Assembly (NCBI GenBank): GCA_038745535.1
Contig: JBCDLI010000005.1
Coordinates: 6,357 to 70,356 of the forward strand
Source: JBCDLI01 sp038745535
Lineage (GTDB): Bacteria; Pseudomonadota; Alphaproteobacteria; Rhizobiales; Rhizobiaceae
DNA: 64,000 nucleotides
Direction of reading: 5' to 3'
The first letter of the stretch is position 1. Every line of letters begins with the position of its first letter. Both the position numbers and the translations under genes were made by a program. Below, one piece after another: positions 1 to 8,356 of this stretch. A model generated the notes under the pieces. The model did not search any database and was not told the DNA's origin. It worked only from the letters and a program-made list of their open reading frames with translations.

Positions 1-61
1 TCTGCAAGGTCGCAGCTATAGCTTCCAAATTGAGCGTGCAGGACAGTTGGAGGTTAGCATT

Positions 62-934
62 ATGGCAAGCGTTCCCTACGATCAGTTGGACGGCGAAATC
101 TGGATGAACGGTGAGTTCGTGCCGTGGGCTGATGCCAAGGTGCACGTGCTGACCCATGCTCTGCATTACGGCAGTGCCGTGTTTGAAGGTGAGCGTGCCT
201 ACAATGGCAAGATTTTTAAGCTGACCGAACACACAAAGCGTCTTCACGAGTCGGCCGAACTGCTTGGCTATAAGATCCCTTGGGACGTTGAGACAATCGA
301 TAAGGCGTGTATCGAACTGCTGGAGCGGCAGGGTCTCAAAGACGCCTATGCTCGCCCAATCGCATGGCGCGGATCAGAGATGATGGGCATCTCTGCGCAA
401 CAAAACACAATCAACCTTGCGATAGCGATTTGGGAATGGCCAAGCTATTTCGATCCAGAAGCGCGGATGCGCGGCATTCGGCTGGAGATGGCGGAATATC
501 GCAGGCCCGATCCGGCAACAGCGCCGTCACGTTCTAAGGCGGCGGGGCTTTATATGATTTGCACCATTTCCAAGCACGCCGCGGAGTCCAAGGGCTATGA
601 CGATGCGCTTATGCTCGACTGGAAGGGCCGGGTCGCCGAAGCGACGGGCGCGAACGTGTTCTTCGTTCAAAACGGGAAATTGCATACGCCAAAGACCGAC
701 TGCCTTTTGGACGGGATTACGCGTCGCACCGTGATCGATCTTGCGAAAGCAAACGAAATCGAAGTCGTTGAACGCGATATCATGCCCCATGAGATGGAAG
801 GCTTCGAGCAGTGCTTCGTAACAGGAACGGCTGCCGAGGTTACGCCCGTGGCTGAAATTGGCGACTACAACTTTGTTGTCGGCGACGAAACGAAGATGCT
901 GATGAACGCCTATACTGCGCTTGTGAACAGCTGA
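62..934 (+). CDS. ilvE: Branched-chain amino acid aminotransferase
   Basis: PLP-dependent class IV aminotransferase that performs the last step of leucine, isoleucine and valine synthesis, transferring an amino group from glutamate to the branched 2-keto acid in the cytosol. The N-terminal HALHYGSAVFEGERAY block is the family signature. The PLP lysine should be in SRSKAAGLYM near residue 160, and EATGANVFF and LDGITRRTV are the usual downstream blocks. I place the start at the ATG at 62 because GGAGG at 49-53 is well spaced for it; the in-frame TTG at 47 overlaps that site. At 290 residues the length is normal. A 7-bp inverted repeat follows the stop, before the next gene. Confidence 0.93.
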   Translation: MASVPYDQLDGEIWMNGEFVPWADAKVHVLTHALHYGSAVFEGERAYNGKIFKLTEHTKRLHESAELLGYKIPWDVETIDKACIELLERQGLKDAYARPIAWRGSEMMGISAQQNTINLAIAIWEWPSYFDPEARMRGIRLEMAEYRRPDPATAPSRSKAAGLYMICTISKHAAESKGYDDALMLDWKGRVAEATGANVFFVQNGKLHTPKTDCLLDGITRRTVIDLAKANEIEVVERDIMPHEMEGFEQCFVTGTAAEVTPVAEIGDYNFVVGDETKMLMNAYTALVNS

Positions 935-967
935 TTTAGGTCGCAGAACTTGTTCTTCTTCTCGTTT

Positions 968-983
968 TGCATGCAAGCATGCA
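968..983. repeat. Perfect inverted repeat TGCATGC-AA-GCATGCA
   Basis: Two 7-base arms, exact reverse complements, are separated by AA in the 80-base gap between ilvE and the GloC-like gene. No T-run follows, so it does not look like a Rho-independent terminator. It lies about 30 bases ahead of the next start codon and could be a protein-binding dyad. No regulator is implied by the sequence itself. Confidence 0.35.
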
Positions 984-1014
984 GCAACGCTTGGTCTGGG
1001 TGAAAGGATAATCC

Positions 1015-1656
1015 GTGGCGAAACTCGGCGGTATGATCGTTCCGGTGACCGGTTTTCAGCAGAATTGCACAATCCTGTTTGATGAGGAAACAAAGCAAGG
1101 CGTCGTCATTGATCCTGGCGGCGACATTGATCGCATACAGAGCGCGATCGAGCAGCAGGGTGTCGATGTTCAGGCGATCTGGCTAACGCATGGTCACATT
1201 GACCATGCAGCTGGCGCCATGGACCTCAAGACTGCGCTCGATGTCGAAATAGTCGGCCCGCATCGCGATGATATTCCACTTTTGAGCGGCCTTGAAGCAC
1301 AGGCCAAGATGTTTGGCATTGCCGGTGAAGTGAAGAACGTGACGCCGGATCGGTATCTTGAAGACGGTGATAAGGTCTCATTTGCTGGTTTGGAATTTGA
1401 CGTTTTTCACTGTCCCGGCCATGCGCCTGGCCATGTTATTTACTTCAACAAAGAAGCACGGTTTGCCCATCTGGGCGACGTGTTGTTCAACGGTTCTATC
1501 GGTCGGACGGATTTACCCGGCGGCGATCACGCGACGTTGATCAAATCGATCACAGAAAAAGTATTCCCGCTTGGCGATGACGTCTCGTTCATCTGCGGAC
1601 ACGGGCCAGGCAGCAGAATTGGTGACGAGCGGCGGACAAATCCATTCTTACAGTGA
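1015..1656 (+). CDS. MBL-fold hydrolase, type II glyoxalase II (GloC/YcbL-like)
   Basis: Small metallo-beta-lactamase-fold hydrolase. The THGHIDHAAG block is the HxHxDH dinuclear-metal signature. CPGHAPGHV supplies the next metal histidine, GDVLF the bridging aspartate and CGHGPG the last histidine. The 213-residue length and the early QQNCTILFD motif match the YcbL/GloC group, whose members hydrolyse S-lactoylglutathione and lack the long C-terminal glutathione-binding region of classical GloB. The start is GTG at 1015, with AAAGGA about 7 bases upstream. The exact thioester substrate is inferred from the subfamily, not shown here. Confidence 0.85.
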   Translation: MAKLGGMIVPVTGFQQNCTILFDEETKQGVVIDPGGDIDRIQSAIEQQGVDVQAIWLTHGHIDHAAGAMDLKTALDVEIVGPHRDDIPLLSGLEAQAKMFGIAGEVKNVTPDRYLEDGDKVSFAGLEFDVFHCPGHAPGHVIYFNKEARFAHLGDVLFNGSIGRTDLPGGDHATLIKSITEKVFPLGDDVSFICGHGPGSRIGDERRTNPFLQ

Positions 1657-1774
1657 CTGATTTCCAGCGTTTGTAAGACCGCGTTCGAGCATTCGGCGTT
1701 TCGTCGCGATGATGCCTCTTATCTTTCCTTTTCAGGCACATACATTGGGTGTGTCGAAACGGGAAAAGACCAAC

Positions 1775-2842
1775 GTGTACGCACTTTACGGACGAGCTAT
1801 CGGGACATTGATGTTTGCGATGGCGGTGACCCTCGCTAGCCTTTCCAGCTCTGCGCTGGCCACCGAATTCAAACGCATCCGTGACGTGAACGTCTCGTGC
1901 ACATCGACCCTCCGTTGCGACCTTTTTATCGCAAACCCAAGGATCACGCTTGCCAACATCGGCATTCGCCGATCAGCAGCGCCTGACGCGCCGGTGAGCC
2001 TGTTTTTCACGACCCGCGATCCATTCGTTTCGGGATCGGAAATCATTTTCGAGATTGACGGAAATGCGGTCGGAACAATTGACGTTGCCACGCTTTCATA
2101 TCGCGCTGCCGTTTCCGAATACATGTCGAGAGACGAGGAGTTTATTCAGTCGTTGATCGCAGCGTCGGCTGATGCGCGGTTGCTACAAGTTCAGTATCAA
2201 ACACGTAGCGGATTTACGACCGCGGAGTTTCGCCTATCGGGCTTTCGCGAAGCACTTGAGTTTATGGACGAGACACAGGGGCGAACGCGGGCTGATGCTC
2301 TTGCAGGCGTGCTTCTTGAAGTAGACGACAGCAATACTGGCGGTAGTGTGGCCGTGTCCACTATTGACCGTTTGACAGATATCCCGCTTCCAATTCGCGT
2401 GCGGTACTTTGCAGGCACTCAGTCACGTTGCAGCGGGCTTTCCGATGATCGAGTCCAAAATCTGGGAGGCACGGCACTGGAACTCGGTGATGATAGGTTG
2501 CTGGTCGTCCCTTGCGGACGAAATACGGGAGACAGCGTTGAGTTTGCTCTTCTGAGCACGGGTGGAGGAGATGGCGAGCAGATTTCTGTACCGGTTGTGA
2601 CGCCGGACACGATTACCACCGCGCAGATTTTGAGCGATGTTTCAATCGATGTTGATACAGGCCAAATCACCGGTTTTGTTGAAACAGCACCGGGATGTGG
2701 CGCTCGTTATGTCTACGACGCCGTGGCAACGCCGAGCGGCCCAAATGTTCGCCTCGTTGAAGCCCGTGTAAAAACCGAGTGCTCCACCGAAGATGATCTG
2801 AAACCCGAAAGCTGGCCTCTTATCTGGCCCGTTTCTGGCTAG
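1775..2842 (+). CDS. DUF1176 family secreted protein
   Basis: Exported protein of unknown function. The middle of the protein (ALEFMDETQGR followed by DALAGVL) resembles the DUF1176 core, and GCGARYVYDA plus a WPLIWP tail resemble its C-terminal end. With the GTG at 1775 the protein has 355 residues and begins with a clean signal peptide (hydrophobic LMFAMAVTLASL, then SSALA before TEF). In-frame starts at 1709 and 1751 would add a non-signal-like extension, so 1775 is preferred, with GGGAAAAG just upstream. Cysteine pairs near the mature N-terminus (VSCTSTLRCD) suggest a disulfide. It is convergent with the DUF1499 gene, 13 bases away. Confidence 0.7.
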   Translation: MYALYGRAIGTLMFAMAVTLASLSSSALATEFKRIRDVNVSCTSTLRCDLFIANPRITLANIGIRRSAAPDAPVSLFFTTRDPFVSGSEIIFEIDGNAVGTIDVATLSYRAAVSEYMSRDEEFIQSLIAASADARLLQVQYQTRSGFTTAEFRLSGFREALEFMDETQGRTRADALAGVLLEVDDSNTGGSVAVSTIDRLTDIPLPIRVRYFAGTQSRCSGLSDDRVQNLGGTALELGDDRLLVVPCGRNTGDSVEFALLSTGGGDGEQISVPVVTPDTITTAQILSDVSIDVDTGQITGFVETAPGCGARYVYDAVATPSGPNVRLVEARVKTECSTEDDLKPESWPLIWPVSG

Positions 2843-2855
2843 GCCTCAGCGAGTT

Positions 2856-3347
2856 TTACAACTCAGCGGTCCAGGCTTGGATGCGCTTTAAGTTTGCGCC
2901 GAGATCTGAATAGCCGAGCTTGGCGCGGGCGTAGACCCGTAAGCCTGATTTGCCGCCCCCGAGTTCAACCGCTTCTGCCCAAATTGTATCAGGAAATTTC
3001 ATCGTGGGAGACAAGGTGACGAAGCGCGCTTTTGTCGGTTCGCTTTCATCATCAACTCGCGTCACAGACCGGTCCAAAACGCGAGCCGAATTCTCCAGAC
3101 GGGTGATTAGGTCGTTTGGCGCACTGTCGTATGCTGGCAGCACAAGATCTACTTTTTGATCTGCGCAAAGTGTATCACTGCAAGCTAGCGCATCGTTTGG
3201 TGATGCATTTCGAGTTACCTTTGCGAGGTCTAACTCGCCGAGATCAGATGGGCCGGTGACACGTTCCCATACACGCTGCGGCCCGTATGCAAAAAATCCA
3301 ATCGCCACGACTATCGCAACCAGCACGACGCCGAAGATATAGTTCAT
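2856..3347 (-). CDS. DUF1499 family membrane-anchored protein
   Basis: A 163-residue protein with an N-terminal transmembrane segment (IFGVVLVAIVVAIGFFAYG) followed by a periplasmic domain. The C-terminal block RVYARAKLGYSDLGANLKRI matches the DUF1499 signature, in which a charged SR(S/A)RxGYSDLGxNxKR motif closes the domain. Function is unknown for the family. The only protein-level oddity is a CSDTLC pair that could form a disulfide in the periplasm. A small membrane-protein gene lies 28 bases upstream on the same strand and could be co-transcribed. Confidence 0.75.
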   Translation of the reverse strand: MNYIFGVVLVAIVVAIGFFAYGPQRVWERVTGPSDLGELDLAKVTRNASPNDALACSDTLCADQKVDLVLPAYDSAPNDLITRLENSARVLDRSVTRVDDESEPTKARFVTLSPTMKFPDTIWAEAVELGGGKSGLRVYARAKLGYSDLGANLKRIQAWTAEL

Positions 3348-3375
3348 TCAGCATTACTCCGTGCTGCGCCCGTCT

Positions 3376-3669
3376 TCATCCATTCATATAGGAGCGCTGT
3401 CCATTGGAGTAATCCCTGCCAAGCACTTTCGTGAGGGCGACTGAGCCGAGGGACATAAACATCAGTGAAGCGCAGAGGGCTGCCAAAAGCATGTCCTTCG
3501 TCACGCCTTCTGTTTCGGCGGCCATACTTGGTGCCGCCAACATATTTGCAAGGTTTGCAGCGGGATCGGAAAGTGCTGCAGCGCTCGCCGTGCCTGACAT
3601 CAGGATGGCCAGACTGAACCCATAAAAAATCGATTTTGAAACGTGAAGAGATGAAAATATCTTTGGCAT
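3376..3669 (-). CDS. Small predicted exported/membrane protein
   Basis: Unrecognised 97-residue protein from the ATG at 3669; a TTG at 3705 in the same frame would add 12 residues. It has a signal-like stretch (IFYGFSLAILMSGTASAAA) and a second hydrophobic segment (MLLAALCASLMFMSLGSVAL), with a short polar tail. That pattern of one or two membrane spans and no low-complexity bias makes it more credible than the overlapping 118-residue frame on the same strand, which has no membrane pattern. No Shine-Dalgarno sequence is visible. It lies just upstream of the DUF1499 gene. No function is assigned. Confidence 0.45.
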   Translation of the reverse strand: MPKIFSSLHVSKSIFYGFSLAILMSGTASAAALSDPAANLANMLAAPSMAAETEGVTKDMLLAALCASLMFMSLGSVALTKVLGRDYSNGQRSYMNG

Positions 3670-3766
3670 GACCGGGCGCTTGTTTTGATTTCGATGCCAA
3701 AACAAATCGCGTCTGAACCGGGCGTCTGAATGATGTTAAAGAGGCAAGCGCCGGGTCATTTCGAGG

Positions 3767-4639
3767 TCAAATTGCGGCAAGCTGTTTGTGCAGCTCAACG
3801 GCGTCGGACTTTGTTGCCCATTCGGGAAAGCTTGCCGGCGCGATCCGGGGCTTCGCAAGGCCGAAGCCTTGGAACATGTCGGACCCACTCCGAATGGCGA
3901 GGTCGACGTGATTAATAGTCTCCAACCCTTCAAGAACAACCGAAATGCCGCGGCTATGCAGGCGCTTTACCTCGTCTATGAGGCGGGCGTAACGCTTTGG
4001 TGTTCTGAACGCGCTGCGCACGGTGACCGCATCAAATTTCACGATGTCGGGATAAAGGCGATTGATGCGAAGCCGATTGGAGGCCGCTGCACCGTAATCA
4101 TCGACGGCGAGAAGAAAGCCGCGTGCCCGCATTCCGTGGGCGAAGTGGTCCACCACCGACGGGTTGGTAACTGCCTGCTCGGTGATTTCGCATACGAACT
4201 GACGCGGCGCTTTGCCAGCGAGGCGGACGCGATAGACAATATCGTCCATTAGTCGGTCGATTGAACCTTCGGCGCTCATCAGCGAGGGATCGAAGTTTAT
4301 GAAGATTAGGTTCCGGTCGTCTTTGATTGACCGGCTGTTGGTTATGTGAAGAGCGCGTGACGTTGCTTCGACCGTAAGGCGATCCTCTGGCCGCAGCCTG
4401 TTGAACAAAACACCGGGCGAAACCGTAACACCCTCGAAAGCAACCCTTAGGAGCGCTTCATGACCGGCGATCTTCAGCTGACCTTGCACAGTGCGGAATA
4501 TCGGTTGGAACGCGGTCTTGAACTGAAGCTTGCCCGACGACGCCGTGTAAGCGCCGTCCGTTCCCCGGCTGAAATTGACTTGAGAACTCTGTTGGAAATG
4601 CTGTTGCATAAGAGGGGCTGACCGGAGCGAATGGTTCAT
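3767..4639 (-). CDS. EAL-domain cyclic-di-GMP phosphodiesterase
   Basis: A stand-alone EAL domain that should linearise c-di-GMP to pGpG. The catalytic set appears complete in order: HEALLR (EAL), INFDP (metal Asn), CEITE (metal Glu), VDDYG (DDFG-like loop), VKFD (Lys), LEGLE (Glu) and QGFG (Gln). No GGDEF, PAS or membrane segment is present, so it is a soluble enzyme. I prefer the ATG at 4639 (290 residues). The longer frame from 4735 would leave only about 30 bases to the divergent aminotransferase start, and its extra residues are basic and unconserved-looking. It is divergently arranged with aatA. Confidence 0.85.
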   Translation of the reverse strand: MNHSLRSAPLMQQHFQQSSQVNFSRGTDGAYTASSGKLQFKTAFQPIFRTVQGQLKIAGHEALLRVAFEGVTVSPGVLFNRLRPEDRLTVEATSRALHITNSRSIKDDRNLIFINFDPSLMSAEGSIDRLMDDIVYRVRLAGKAPRQFVCEITEQAVTNPSVVDHFAHGMRARGFLLAVDDYGAAASNRLRINRLYPDIVKFDAVTVRSAFRTPKRYARLIDEVKRLHSRGISVVLEGLETINHVDLAIRSGSDMFQGFGLAKPRIAPASFPEWATKSDAVELHKQLAAI

Positions 4640-4767
4640 ACAGTCTTGGCCGCTACGGAATAATTTAGGGTTAATGCGACCTTTCGATGATTTACGCTTA
4701 TTGCGCTCAGGCAACTGATGCGCGATAGCCCTCAACGGAATTCAGCTAAGCTTTGATGGAGAGTGAC

Positions 4768-5970
4768 ATGGCCCTGATTGCGGACTCCCTTGCGCGCGTA
4801 AAGCCGTCGGCGACGATTGCGGTTTCAACAAAGGCCCGCGAGTTGAAAGCGGCAGGACGCGATGTGATCGGTCTTGGTGCAGGGGAGCCTGACTTCGACA
4901 CGCCGGACAACATCAAGGCCGCCGCTATTGAAGCTATTGGTCGCGGTGAGACCAAATACACAGCCGTGCCCGGTATTCAGGAGTTGCGCGAGGCGATCTC
5001 TGCGAAATTCAAGCGTGAGAACGGTCTGGACTATACCGCTGATCAGGTCATCGTTGGGACCGGTGGTAAGCAAGTCCTCTACAATGCGTTTGGCGCCACG
5101 TTGAACCCGGGCGATGAAGTTGTGATTCCTGCGCCATACTGGGTGTCATACCCCGATATGGTTTTGTTGAACGGTGGCGAACCGGTTTTCGTATCAACAA
5201 CGCTAGAGAACAACTTCAAATTGACGGCCGATGAACTTGAAGCGGCAATCACGCCGAAGACGAAATGGTTCATCTTCAACTCGCCTTCAAACCCATCCGG
5301 TGCCGCATACACCTATGACGAGATGAAGGCGCTGACTGATGTGTTGTTGAAGCATCCCCAGGTATGGGTGCTCACCGACGATATGTACGAGCACCTCTGC
5401 TACGGCGATTTCGAATATTTCACACCTGCACAGGTTGAGCCAAAGCTCTACGGCCGCACGCTTACGATGAACGGCGTTTCCAAGGCTTATGCAATGACCG
5501 GCTGGCGCATTGGTTACGCTGCCGGGCCTATTGAGCTAATAAAGGCGATGACAAAAGTGCAGGGCCAGCAGACGTCCGGCACCTGTTCTATTGCGCAATG
5601 GGCAGCCGTTGAGGCATTAAATGGTACCCAGGACTTTATCCCTGAACGCCGTGACATCTTTGAAGAGCGTCGCAATCTGGTCGTTTCAATGTTGAACCAA
5701 GCAACGGGCATTAAATGCCCGATGCCTGAGGGTGCGTTTTATGTCTATCCATCGTGTGCCGGCCTCATTGGGAAAACAGCCCCAAGCGGCAAAGTGATGG
5801 AAACAGACGAGGACTTTGTGACCGAACTTCTGGAAGCGGAAGGCGTCGCGGTCGTGCACGGATCGGCGTTTGGGCTTGGACCAAACTTCCGCATCTCCTA
5901 CGCCACATCAACCGAAGCGCTTACCGAAGCATGTGAGCGCATTCAGCGTTTCTGTGCGGCCTGCAAATGA
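4768..5970 (+). CDS. aatA: Pyridoxal-phosphate aspartate aminotransferase (class I)
   Basis: Cytosolic aminotransferase interconverting aspartate/2-oxoglutarate and oxaloacetate/glutamate. The N-terminus, ALIADSLARVKPSATIAV, is nearly identical to rhizobial AatA proteins. GLGAGEPDFDTP lies in the substrate-binding region. The Schiff-base lysine is in NGVSKAYAMTGWRIGY, and the carboxylate-binding arginine is in PNFRISYA near the end. The start is the ATG at 4768: GGAGAG sits 5 bases upstream, while in-frame TTG/ATG codons at 4753/4756 lie upstream of or on that site. The product has 400 residues. A hairpin with a short T-run follows at 6008-6027. Confidence 0.93.
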   Translation: MALIADSLARVKPSATIAVSTKARELKAAGRDVIGLGAGEPDFDTPDNIKAAAIEAIGRGETKYTAVPGIQELREAISAKFKRENGLDYTADQVIVGTGGKQVLYNAFGATLNPGDEVVIPAPYWVSYPDMVLLNGGEPVFVSTTLENNFKLTADELEAAITPKTKWFIFNSPSNPSGAAYTYDEMKALTDVLLKHPQVWVLTDDMYEHLCYGDFEYFTPAQVEPKLYGRTLTMNGVSKAYAMTGWRIGYAAGPIELIKAMTKVQGQQTSGTCSIAQWAAVEALNGTQDFIPERRDIFEERRNLVVSMLNQATGIKCPMPEGAFYVYPSCAGLIGKTAPSGKVMETDEDFVTELLEAEGVAVVHGSAFGLGPNFRISYATSTEALTEACERIQRFCAACK

Positions 5971-5976
5971 TCATTG

Positions 5977-5992
5977 ATGGGCACGCGCCCAT
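5977..5992. repeat. Inverted repeat ATGGGC-ACGC-GCCCAT
   Basis: A perfect 6-bp stem with a 4-base loop lies just after the aatA stop. No T-run follows directly. It is the first of three small dyads in the 140-base gap before the GH13 gene. Confidence 0.35.
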
Positions 5993-6007
5993 TGGTGCTC
6001 ATTGCAT

Positions 6008-6027
6008 CAAAGACGGTCTTTGAGTTT
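6008..6027 (+). terminator. Probable Rho-independent terminator after aatA
   Basis: CAAAGAC-G-GTCTTTG is a perfect inverted repeat (6008-6022). In RNA the middle bases would open as the loop. AGTTTTAC follows, giving a short U-tract. Its position 38 bases past aatA and upstream of an unrelated gene fits transcription termination. The U-tract is short, so the call is moderate. Confidence 0.45.
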
Positions 6028-6071
6028 TACCCGCCCGTAACCACGTCTGTTATGCAATGGACGAGCAGCGC

Positions 6072-6087
6072 AACGCGTTAGCGCGTT
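6072..6087. repeat. Inverted repeat AACGCG-TTAG-CGCGTT
   Basis: A perfect 6-bp dyad with a 4-base spacer, 26-32 bases ahead of the likely start of the GH13 gene. It could be an operator for that gene or a leader hairpin. No neighbouring regulator gene is present to suggest a ligand. Confidence 0.35.
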
Positions 6088-6118
6088 CATAAGAAATTTT
6101 CCGCATGGTCGCGTGATC

Positions 6119-7930
6119 ATGCACCAGCGATCACAACACCTTATGGAATCCGTCTCGACAACCGACGAAGCCGTTCGTGAAATTCAGGTCAAAAGCCGGA
6201 ATGCGAAATTTCGTGCACGCGCGAAAACGCTTGTCGAATTCATTTATCCCGACATCGACGCCGACAATTTTGTTGAGCAGGTCTCTGAAGCTTTCTGGCC
6301 CAATGACCGTCTTGCCCGCCAACGTGCGCGGCAGCCCGGTAACACACTTTGGTCTGAAGCGGATACAATAGTCATCACCTATGGTGATACCTTTGTAGAC
6401 GGTCAGCACAAGCCGCTCGATCTGCTCAACGATTTTCTGCATCGATACCTCAAAGGATCAATCAACGGGGTGCATATCCTCCCGTTTTTCCCTTTTAGTT
6501 CCGATGACGGATTTGCGGTCATTGATTACCGCGCGGTGAACGGCTCACTCGGAGATTGGGCTGATATCAACCGGATCTCCGAAGATTTCACGCTGATGAG
6601 CGATCTGGTGCTCAACCATGTGTCGGGCAGGTCGAACTGGTTCATGGGCTACCTGCGTGGCGAAGAGCCCTATGTGGACTTTTTCTTCGAGGCGGTACCG
6701 GAAGATGATCTGACAAATGTCGTGCGTCCTCGCCCGTCTGAATTGCTACGAAAAGTGGATACGCCGGACGGGATCAAGCATGTCTGGTGTACGTTCTCTC
6801 ACGACCAGATCGACCTCGATTTTTCCAACCCGGAAGTGCTGTTAGAGTTCATTCGTATTACGCGCATGCACATCGACAACGGTGTTCGCATTGTTCGCAT
6901 GGATGCAATTGCGTTCATCTGGAAGGAAATCGGCACGCCCTGTATTCACCACGAGAAGACACACGCTATCGTGCAGCTTTTTCGTGTGCTTGCAGACTAT
7001 GCGCGTGAAGAAGTTGTTCTGCTGACCGAAACCAACGTGCCCAATGCGGAAAACCTGTCCTACTACGGGAACCGTAACGAAGCGCACATGATCTACAACT
7101 TTCCGCTGCCGCCACTCATGCTGCACGCGATGATGTCTGGATCATCGGACCTGTTGAACCGTTGGCAAATGGCCATGCCGCCGGCTCAACTCGGGTGCGC
7201 TTATCTGAATTTTACTGCATCGCATGATGGCATCGGCGTTCGTGGTGGCGAGGGGCTTATTCCCGAAGACGATCTTTGGAAGATGATCGGTCGCGTGGAA
7301 GATTTTGGCGGGCGCGTATCCATGCGCTCAGTCAAAGATGGCGGCGAGCGCCCCTACGAGATGAACATCACCTATTTCGATGCCATGAAAGGCACGTTTG
7401 AAGGTGATGATGAATGGCATTTCGAGCGTTTCATCTGTTCGCAGACGATCATGATGGCGCTCGAAGGCATTCCGGCATTTTACATACACTCACTGCTTGG
7501 GTCACCAAACGATCAAGATGGTTTTGCAAAGACCAAGCACAATCGGACGCTCAATCGTAAGAAGTGGGACTACGGCGAACTGCGCGAACTTCTGGATGGT
7601 GGTGGCTCAATCCATGCCCGCGTGCTCGAAGAGCTTAAGAAGCGCATCAATATCCGTACGGCACAAAAAGCGTTTCATCCAAATGCGACGCAATTCACCA
7701 TGCAGTTCGGAAGCGATCTTTTTGGCTTCTGGCGTCAGTCGCTGGATCGAGACCAGTCGATCTTCGCGCTTCACAACGTGACCAACAAAACCGTCCGTGT
7801 GCCTGCGATGTCAATCAATCTCATCGGCGGCGACAGCTGGTTGGATTTGTTGAGCGGTGAGAACGTGGATGCAGAACGCGGCGATATTGAATTTGCGCCT
7901 TACCAGTGCCGATGGGTCACAAACCGATAG
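6119..7930 (+). CDS. GH13 (subfamily 18-like) sugar phosphorylase
   Basis: Alpha-amylase-superfamily enzyme of the sucrose phosphorylase / glucosylglycerate phosphorylase type, which uses phosphate to split a glucoside into glucose-1-phosphate and an acceptor. Visible blocks in order: HILPFFPFSSDDGFAVIDY, DLVLNHVS, VRMDAIAFIWK (nucleophile Asp), LLTETNVP (acid/base Glu) and ASHDGIGVRG (third catalytic Asp). About 600 residues is longer than classical 490-residue sucrose phosphorylases and closer to the glucosylglycerate-type group. No signal peptide, so cytosolic. Start is uncertain (GTG 6113, ATG 6119, ATG 6143). The substrate cannot be fixed from sequence by eye, and no sugar transporter is adjacent. 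Confidence 0.8.
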   Translation: MHQRSQHLMESVSTTDEAVREIQVKSRNAKFRARAKTLVEFIYPDIDADNFVEQVSEAFWPNDRLARQRARQPGNTLWSEADTIVITYGDTFVDGQHKPLDLLNDFLHRYLKGSINGVHILPFFPFSSDDGFAVIDYRAVNGSLGDWADINRISEDFTLMSDLVLNHVSGRSNWFMGYLRGEEPYVDFFFEAVPEDDLTNVVRPRPSELLRKVDTPDGIKHVWCTFSHDQIDLDFSNPEVLLEFIRITRMHIDNGVRIVRMDAIAFIWKEIGTPCIHHEKTHAIVQLFRVLADYAREEVVLLTETNVPNAENLSYYGNRNEAHMIYNFPLPPLMLHAMMSGSSDLLNRWQMAMPPAQLGCAYLNFTASHDGIGVRGGEGLIPEDDLWKMIGRVEDFGGRVSMRSVKDGGERPYEMNITYFDAMKGTFEGDDEWHFERFICSQTIMMALEGIPAFYIHSLLGSPNDQDGFAKTKHNRTLNRKKWDYGELRELLDGGGSIHARVLEELKKRINIRTAQKAFHPNATQFTMQFGSDLFGFWRQSLDRDQSIFALHNVTNKTVRVPAMSINLIGGDSWLDLLSGENVDAERGDIEFAPYQCRWVTNR

Positions 7931-7970
7931 GACGCTTGCGCTCGATGGTCTTTGACCCTAGAGCGGCGCA

Positions 7971-8352
7971 GACCAGTCAGCCGGGCAGCCGCAGCGTTTC
8001 AATGCCGAAAGGCGAGCGCTGAGGAAAGTCCGGGCTCCTCGAAGAAACGGTGCCGGGTAACACCCGGCGGGGGCGACCCTAGGGAAAGTGCCACAGAAAG
8101 CAAACTGCCGCGGTTCCGCGGTCAAGGTGAAAGGGTGGGGTAAGAGCCCACCGCGTGCTTGGTAACAAGTGCGGCATGGTAAACCCCACCGGGAGCAAGA
8201 CCGAATAGGGACAACGCGCCGTTCGCGGCAGTGGCTTCGCACCTGTTGTCCGGGTTGGTTGCTCGAGGCTAGTGGTAACGCTGGTCCCAGATGAATGGCT
8301 GCCACGTCCGCTTGCGGGCCATACAGAACCCGGCTTACAGGCTGACTGGTCG
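7971..8352 (+). ncRNA. rnpB: RNase P RNA (class A)
   Basis: Catalytic RNA of ribonuclease P, which matures tRNA 5' ends. Family signatures are GAGGAAAGTCCGGGCTC (from 8019), the ACAGAAAGCAAACTGCCG block (from 8093), TAGTGGTAACGCTGGTCCCAGATGAATG around 8270-8295, and ACAGAACCCGGCTTACAGG before the 3' end. The ends are fixed by helix P1: GACCAGTCAGCC (7971-7982) pairs perfectly with GGCTGACTGGTC (8340-8351). A CGCTTTTTA tract follows directly and probably marks the 3' end. That tract overlaps the stop codon of the convergent C93 protease gene. The true 5' end may lie a few bases earlier. Confidence 0.96.
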
Positions 8353-8356
8353 CTTT

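Noticed and set aside
3344..3700. A 118-codon - strand frame overlapping the small membrane-protein gene
   Set aside because: It has no membrane or domain pattern and is less convincing than the overlapping frame with a signal-like segment.
4640..4735. Longer N-terminus for the EAL protein, to 4735
   Set aside because: The extension is basic and unlike the family and would leave almost no room for the divergent aatA promoter.
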